Assembly: GCA_003132865.1 (NCBI GenBank)
Contig: PKYZ01000753.1
Location: forward strand, 1-17,212
Reading direction: 5' to 3'
DNA length: 17,212 nt
Origin: Bryobacterales bacterium
Lineage (GTDB): Bacteria > Acidobacteriota > Terriglobia > Bryobacterales > Bryobacteraceae
The translations under genes and the position numbers were made by a program. The notes under the pieces were generated by a model that ran no database searches, was not told the DNA's origin, and saw nothing but the letters and a program-made list of their open reading frames with translations. Every line of letters starts with the position of its first letter. The first letter of the stretch is position 1. This document shows positions 13,145 through 17,212 of the stretch, piece after piece.

Positions 13145-14383
13145 ATGGCTAAAGCTACGCATTTGGAATGCAGCTTATGTAAGCAGACGCACGCGCCGGA
13201 CCAGGTGCAACATCTCTGTTCCTGCGGTGGACCGCTGCTGGTGCGGTACGATCTGGACGCGCTTCGCCGGACATGGAAGCCTGCCCAGGTCCGCCAGGGA
13301 CCCAACAGCATGTGGCGTTACGCGCCGGTGTTGCCGCCCGCGGAGACATCGGTTGTAACGCTCGGCGAGGGCATGACGCCGCTCATCCGGGCGCGGCGGC
13401 TGGGCGCGCGATTGGGCGCGCAGGACCTGTGGATCAAAGACGAGGGGCTGAATCCGACCGGATCGTTCAAGGCGCGCGGCCTGGCATGCGCGGTTTCGAT
13501 GGCCGTGGAGCTGGGCGTCAAGAAGATGGCCATCCCTTCGGCAGGCAATGCCGCGAGCGCGCTGGCGGCTTATGCCGCGGCGGCGGGGATCGAGGCGCAC
13601 ATCTTCATGCCGCGCGACGTGCCCATGGCCAACTACCTTGAGGGCGTGGCCTACGGCGCGCACGTGACCCTGGTAGACGGGCTCATCTCCGACTGCGGCC
13701 GCATGGTCGCCGAGGGAGCGAAACGCGAAGGCTGGTTCGACGTCTCGACGCTCAAGGAGCCTTTCCGCGTCGAAGGCAAGAAGACAATGGGCTACGAACT
13801 GGTCGAACAACTCGGCTGGAAGTATCCCGACGCCGTCTTCTATCCCACCGGTGGCGGTGTGGGCCTCATCGGCATGTGGAAGGCCTTCGACGAAATGGAA
13901 CAGCTCGGCTGGGTTTCTGGCAAGCGCCCGAAGATGATTGCCGTCCAGGCCTCCGGCTGCGCACCGGTCGCGCGTGCATGGAAAGAAGGCGCGGCTGCCT
14001 CCACGATGTTCGAGAATGCCGCGACCTTTGCGGCCGGTTTGCGCGTACCGAAGCCCTATGGGGACTCGCTGATCCTCGAAATTGTGCGCGAATCCGCCGG
14101 CACCGTCGTCGATCTGCCGGATGAGCAGATCCTCGCCTCGCTGCTCGACTGGGCGCGCAACGAAGGCCTGCTTCTCTGCCCGGAAGGCGCCTGCGCCACC
14201 GCCGCGTACGATCACCTGATCGCTGACGGTCTGCTGAAGCCCGAGGACCGCGTGGTCCTCTTCAACACCGGCTCCGGCCTCAAATACGTCGACGCCATCG
14301 CCGAGGCCATGCACCTCGCCCGCCCCGGCGCGAAGAAGTACCCGCAGCGGACGCCAGTTGGCGGCATCATCACGCCTCAATAA
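13145..14383 (+). CDS. thrC: Threonine synthase
   Basis: A 412-residue PLP enzyme that converts O-phosphohomoserine to threonine in the cytoplasm. The N-terminus has a zinc-ribbon-like cluster C9, C12, C25 and C27 (CSLC and CSC), seen in many bacterial thrC products. TLGEGMTPLIRA leads to the PLP lysine K109 in NPTGSFKARGL. Then come IPSAGNAASALAAYAAAAG, the phosphate-binding loop YPTGGGVGLIGMW, LCPEGACATAAYDHL and VLFNTGSGLKY. The length fits the family. The N-terminal cluster and GSFKARG favour threonine synthase over threonine dehydratase. No other thr genes are near. Confidence 0.93.
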   Translation: MAKATHLECSLCKQTHAPDQVQHLCSCGGPLLVRYDLDALRRTWKPAQVRQGPNSMWRYAPVLPPAETSVVTLGEGMTPLIRARRLGARLGAQDLWIKDEGLNPTGSFKARGLACAVSMAVELGVKKMAIPSAGNAASALAAYAAAAGIEAHIFMPRDVPMANYLEGVAYGAHVTLVDGLISDCGRMVAEGAKREGWFDVSTLKEPFRVEGKKTMGYELVEQLGWKYPDAVFYPTGGGVGLIGMWKAFDEMEQLGWVSGKRPKMIAVQASGCAPVARAWKEGAAASTMFENAATFAAGLRVPKPYGDSLILEIVRESAGTVVDLPDEQILASLLDWARNEGLLLCPEGACATAAYDHLIADGLLKPEDRVVLFNTGSGLKYVDAIAEAMHLARPGAKKYPQRTPVGGIITPQ

Positions 14384-14412
14384 GCTGGCCACATCAGTGA
14401 ACCTGGTGTTAC

Positions 14413-14440
14413 TGAACGCTGACGCCGAACGCCGAACGCC
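14413..14440. repeat. Short heptamer array
   Basis: Four heptamers in a row: TGAACGC, TGACGCC, GAACGCC, GAACGCC. They resemble the GCTGAAC and GCTGACC units at 9857-9891 and lie in the gap after threonine synthase. No coding role is seen. Confidence 0.6.
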
Positions 14441-14445
14441 ATTCT

Positions 14446-14469
14446 CTGCTGACACCACGCTGTCAGCAG
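14446..14469 (+). other. Stem-loop upstream of the VOC gene
   Basis: CTGCTGACA (14446-14454) and TGTCAGCAG (14461-14469) form a perfect 9-bp stem with loop CCACGC. No T-run follows, so it is not a classical terminator. It lies 30 bp after the end of a heptamer-rich stretch and 51 bp before ATG 14521, so it could be a weak terminator for thrC, an operator or a leader structure. Confidence 0.5.
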
Positions 14470-14520
14470 CCCTTCCCTATGCTCCTCTCGTAGTCAATTT
14501 CCGATTGAGAGGACATTCCC

Positions 14521-14910
14521 ATGACCACCGCTACCGCTGAACAGACCGTCACTTCGACCATCACCTGGTTCGAAATTCCCGCGGCGGACTTTGCCCGCGC
14601 CATTCGCTTCTACGAAGCCATCTTCGGCACTCCGTTGGTCCACCTCGCCGACTTTCCGAACATGGGGATCTTCCCGTACGAGCGCCCCGGCATTTCCGGG
14701 TGCGTCACGCATGGCGAAGGCCACCGTCCCTCTCCCGACGGCGTCGTCATCTACCTCAACTGCGATGGCCGAATCGATCAGGTCCTCGGCCGCGTGGAGA
14801 AAGCCGGCGGCAGCGTCGTCGAGCCGAAGAACCACATCCCCAACGTCGGCTGGGTCGCGCAGATTCGCGACTCGGAAGGCAATCGCATCGGCCTGCACGC
14901 TGCTAACTGA
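14521..14910 (+). CDS. VOC-family protein (glyoxalase/bleomycin-resistance fold)
   Basis: A 129-residue protein of the vicinal oxygen chelate fold: STITWFEIPAADFARAIRFY is the first beta-alpha module, and a second module contains DGVVIYLNCDGRIDQVLGRV, VEKAGGSVVEPK, GWVAQIRDSEGN and RIGLHA. These proteins are usually metal-dependent and cytoplasmic; the substrate is not predictable here. GAGAGGA about 7 nt before ATG 14521 is a clear ribosome-binding site. It sits 36 bp upstream of the WYL regulator on the same strand, a pairing seen in many bacteria, so it may be that regulator's target. Confidence 0.88.
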   Translation: MTTATAEQTVTSTITWFEIPAADFARAIRFYEAIFGTPLVHLADFPNMGIFPYERPGISGCVTHGEGHRPSPDGVVIYLNCDGRIDQVLGRVEKAGGSVVEPKNHIPNVGWVAQIRDSEGNRIGLHAAN

Positions 14911-14934
14911 AGCCGCCTGGCGCGGCCTCGCCTC

Positions 14935-14940
14935 TACAAT
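14935..14940 (+). promoter_or_regulatory. Candidate -10 (TACAAT) for the WYL regulator
   Basis: TACAAT ends 6 nt before ATG 14947, with no Shine-Dalgarno sequence between (GCCGGT) and no clear -35. If used, the mRNA would be leaderless and the regulator expressed separately from the VOC gene. Confidence 0.4.
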
Positions 14941-14946
14941 GCCGGT

Positions 14947-15648
14947 ATGCGCCGCGCCGACCGTCTCTTTCGCATCGTGCAACTGCTGCGTGGCGGCCGC
15001 CTGCAAACCGCGCGCAACCTCGCCGAAAAGCTGCAGGTCTCGCATCGCACCATCTACCGCGATGTGCGGGACCTGCAGCTCTCCGGCGTGCCCATCACGG
15101 GCGAAGCCGGCGTCGGCTACACGCTGCGCCGCGACCTCGATATTCCTCCGCTTATGTTCGACCGTGAAGAAATCGCCGCTCTGGTGCTCGGCGCACGCAT
15201 GGTGGAGGCGTGGGGCGGCATCGAGCTCACCGAGGCCGCCAATCGTGCGCTGCGAAAGATCGAGGCCGTCCTGCCCGCTAACCTGCGCGAGAAGATTGAC
15301 GACGTCCTGCTCTACGCTCCGGGATTCAAAGCGCCGCCCGAGCTGCGCCGCAAGCTGGACGCCCTGCACACCGCCGCACAGGAACGACGCATCGTGCTGC
15401 TGGCCTATTCGCGCGAGGATGGCCAGCCCAGCGTCCGTCGCGTGCACCCGCTGGCGCTCTATTTCTGGGGAGGAACGTGGACGCTCGCTGCCTGGTGCGA
15501 GTTGCGCATCGATTTCCGCAGCTTTCGCGTAGACCGCGTGCACCACGTGGACAGTCTGGACGAAAAATTCACACCGAAAGCAGGCCAAACGCTGGCGGAT
15601 TTCCTGCAGCGGGTACGCAGCCAGGCCTCACCTGATGGTAGTGGATAA
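14947..15648 (+). CDS. YafY-like transcriptional regulator (HTH + WYL domain)
   Basis: A 233-residue regulator. Residues 1-60 form a winged helix: RADRLFRIVQLLRGGRLQTA, NLAEKLQVSHRTIYRDVRDL, and the wing GEAGVGYTLRR. The central part (MFDREEIAALVLGARMVE) and the C-terminal WYL region (VHPLALYFWGGTWTLAAWCE, then DFRSFRVDRV) are typical of YafY/WYL proteins, which are thought to sense ligands or nucleic acids. It probably regulates itself and the adjacent VOC gene, an inference from context. It is convergent with ribE, with only 9 bp between the stops. Confidence 0.92.
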   Translation: MRRADRLFRIVQLLRGGRLQTARNLAEKLQVSHRTIYRDVRDLQLSGVPITGEAGVGYTLRRDLDIPPLMFDREEIAALVLGARMVEAWGGIELTEAANRALRKIEAVLPANLREKIDDVLLYAPGFKAPPELRRKLDALHTAAQERRIVLLAYSREDGQPSVRRVHPLALYFWGGTWTLAAWCELRIDFRSFRVDRVHHVDSLDEKFTPKAGQTLADFLQRVRSQASPDGSG

Positions 15649-15657
15649 ATTGCATTA

Positions 15658-16314
15658 CTAGTATCCATTAGCCAGTAAATACTCAAGCGTAACTTCAAAT
15701 GCTGAACTGGGATGCTTTTGCTCGACCGCCAGCTTGATCATCACGTCCGCTTCGACATTCACCGGATCACCCGCCTGGATCACGCGCAGGTTCGTCACGC
15801 GGCGCGTGTGCGGCAGAATCGCAACGCCGACGATGTCCCCATCCCAGGTCGCGATGGTCAGGCTGATCCCCTCAACCGCGATCGAACCTTTCTGCACCAT
15901 GTAGGGCCGCGTGCTCTCCGGAACGCGCACGCGCAGCCACCAATCCGCCAGCTCCGGATCCGCCGTCGCATCCACAGGGTTGAACGAAACCAGCTCGCCG
16001 CGGCCGTCGACATGCCCCTGCACAATGTGCCCTCCGAGCGGCGCTCCCGCCGCGGTCGGCAGTTCCAGATTCACCACCGATCCGGGCTTCAGCAAGCCGA
16101 GCGACGTGCGCGCCAGCGTCTCCGCCGCCAGATCGGCGTAAAAAATCGGCGGCTCAATTTCGAGTACCGTAAGGCAGGTCCCGCTCACCGCGATGCTGTC
16201 GCCAGTGCGCAGCCGGCTCCCGAACTCCGGTGCGGAGATCGCGATGCGCGTAGTTCCCTGCCGCAGCTCTACGGCCGCTACGGTTCCTGTCGTTTCAATA
16301 ATGCCGGTAAACAT
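15658..16314 (-). CDS. ribE: Riboflavin synthase, alpha chain
   Basis: A 218-residue enzyme that makes riboflavin from two molecules of 6,7-dimethyl-8-ribityllumazine, acting as a cytoplasmic trimer. It starts with the diagnostic MFTGIIETTG, and two similar lumazine-binding halves follow: GDSIAVSGTCLTVLEI in the first and KGSIAVEGISLTIATW in the second, with GGHIVQGHVDG at the junction. GGGGAG lies about 10 nt before ATG 16314. It starts only 3 nt after the stop of ribD, so the two form an operon. The gene is also called ribC in Bacillus nomenclature. Confidence 0.96.
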   Translation of the reverse strand: MFTGIIETTGTVAAVELRQGTTRIAISAPEFGSRLRTGDSIAVSGTCLTVLEIEPPIFYADLAAETLARTSLGLLKPGSVVNLELPTAAGAPLGGHIVQGHVDGRGELVSFNPVDATADPELADWWLRVRVPESTRPYMVQKGSIAVEGISLTIATWDGDIVGVAILPHTRRVTNLRVIQAGDPVNVEADVMIKLAVEQKHPSSAFEVTLEYLLANGY

Positions 16315-16317
16315 GGT

Positions 16318-17212
16318 TCAGCTTTCTCCCCACGGATTGCGCAGGTACGCATCGACCCGCACATCGTGCCCGATGCATTCAATGGTCGGCGGGATCGGGA
16401 GCAGCGTTTTCGTAATCGGCTCCTGAAGAAGCGGCACACCGTCGGGCCCCAGAAAAATGGGCGCGAAGAACAAGGTGATCTTGTCCACGTGCCCGCCGCT
16501 CAGAGCCGAGGCGTTCAGCTGCCCGCCCGACTCGAGGATTGCCGAGAGGATTTCCAATTCCCCCAGCCGCTTCATGACCGCTTTCAGCGAGACGCCGCTG
16601 CGCCGGGGAGCACTTCCTCGGCTGGCAGTCTCCGTGGCAAATTGGTCCGTCGCGGCTTCGCAGGCAGCAACCCGTTCCACGCGGACGCCGAGCGCCTCAA
16701 GGGTTCGTTGCCGTTGCGTCGGCGCCACGGTGCAGAAGATCAGCAGGTCGTCCTGCGCGGTGCGCACCAGCTTCGAGTCCAGCGGTGTACGCAACCCTGA
16801 GTCGAGAATCACGCGGAGCAGCCGCCGCCGGCGCGGCAGCCCGGAACGGTCCGTGAGGTGAGGATCGTCCTGCAGCACCGTGTTGATGCCCGTAATCACT
16901 GCATCGGCAGCATGGCGCATCTCCTGTACCTGCTCTCGCGCTTTTTCGCCGGTCAGAAAAACCGGAGCTCCGCGCGGCGCGCTTCCTGGAGCCGGCGCAA
17001 TCCGCCCGTCCAGCGACAAGCCAGCTTTCAGTGTCACGAAAGGCAGGTTGGTTTGGATGTGCTTCGCAAAGGCGTCGTTCAGTTTTCGCGCCTGGAATTG
17101 CAACACGCCATTCGTGACGGCAATCCCCGCAGCGCGCAAACCCTCGATCCCTTTGCCGCCGACTGCCGGGCTCGGATCGGTCGTCGCAATCACCACGCGC
17201 GCCACCCCGGCC
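16318..17212 (-). CDS. ribD: RibD, pyrimidine deaminase/reductase (5' end beyond right edge)
   Basis: About 298 C-terminal residues are present. The visible part begins AGVARVVIATTDPSPAVGGK, the end of the deaminase domain, so the zinc site is outside the window. It then shows the full reductase domain: FVTLKAGLSLDGRIAPAPG, DAVITGINTVLQDDPHLTDR, and ESGGQLNASALSGGHVDKI. RibD carries out the deamination and side-chain reduction steps of riboflavin synthesis using NADPH. GTG 17205 is an internal valine and not a start, because the family sequence continues upstream without a break. It is the first visible gene of the ribD-ribE operon. Any FMN riboswitch would lie outside the window. Confidence 0.94.
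   Translation of the reverse strand, partial: AGVARVVIATTDPSPAVGGKGIEGLRAAGIAVTNGVLQFQARKLNDAFAKHIQTNLPFVTLKAGLSLDGRIAPAPGSAPRGAPVFLTGEKAREQVQEMRHAADAVITGINTVLQDDPHLTDRSGLPRRRRLLRVILDSGLRTPLDSKLVRTAQDDLLIFCTVAPTQRQRTLEALGVRVERVAACEAATDQFATETASRGSAPRRSGVSLKAVMKRLGELEILSAILESGGQLNASALSGGHVDKITLFFAPIFLGPDGVPLLQEPITKTLLPIPPTIECIGHDVRVDAYLRNPWGES

Noticed and set aside
13175..14458. A 427-residue minus-strand reading frame
   Set aside because: It lies opposite threonine synthase, with composition typical of an antisense shadow and no recognisable domain.
14494..15588. A 364-residue minus-strand frame
   Set aside because: It is antisense to the VOC and WYL genes, which have clear domains. No motifs are seen in the antisense frame.
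16900..17212. An FMN riboswitch upstream of the rib operon
   Set aside because: The 5' end of ribD lies beyond the right edge, so the leader is not in the window.

Overview
The window is a GC-rich chromosomal segment, most likely from an acidobacterium of the Solibacter/Bryobacterales type. That placement is an inference. It rests on the mix of bshA (bacillithiol pathway), gatB, secreted glycoside hydrolases, RES/Xre and DUF433/DUF5615 modules, and abundant short intergenic palindromes and heptamer arrays. No rRNA, tRNA, CRISPR array, prophage or transposase was seen.

Left part (1-4905). A truncated small membrane protein gene runs off the left edge on the minus strand. About 1.3 kb without an intact gene follows: an orphan stretch, a palindrome pair, a decayed copy of the start of a secreted-protein gene, and a 293-bp-period tandem repeat. 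Then comes a secreted GH3 beta-glycosidase, whose stop overlaps the TTG start of a secreted cyanophycinase-like S51 peptidase. Together they look like a small scavenging operon. A mirrored block of four perfect hairpins separates this from the convergent gatB-bcp pair.

Middle part (4905-11004). gatB and a Bcp-type peroxiredoxin overlap by 7 nt. Upstream lies a DUF433 antitoxin with a wrecked DUF5615 toxin partner. bshA is divergent from it and overlaps tail to tail with a complete RES/Xre-type toxin-antitoxin operon, which has a recognisable sigma70-like promoter and a possible operator. Next is a GH88-family hydrolase whose C-terminus has run into a heptamer repeat.

Right part (11005-17212). 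A small SET-domain protein is transcribed divergently from the GH88 gene. It is followed by an orphan NarL/LuxR-type regulator, a convergent secreted lytic transglycosylase, threonine synthase, a VOC protein with a WYL (YafY-like) regulator, and finally the minus-strand riboflavin genes ribD (cut by the right edge) and ribE.

The most unusual signals are not protein-coding. First, four loci carry a two-module hairpin element whose arms differ in sequence but stay perfectly complementary. Second, several genes have a -10-like hexamer only 6-9 nt before the start codon, suggesting leaderless mRNAs. Third, short heptamer arrays occur, one of which has been translated into the tail of an enzyme.
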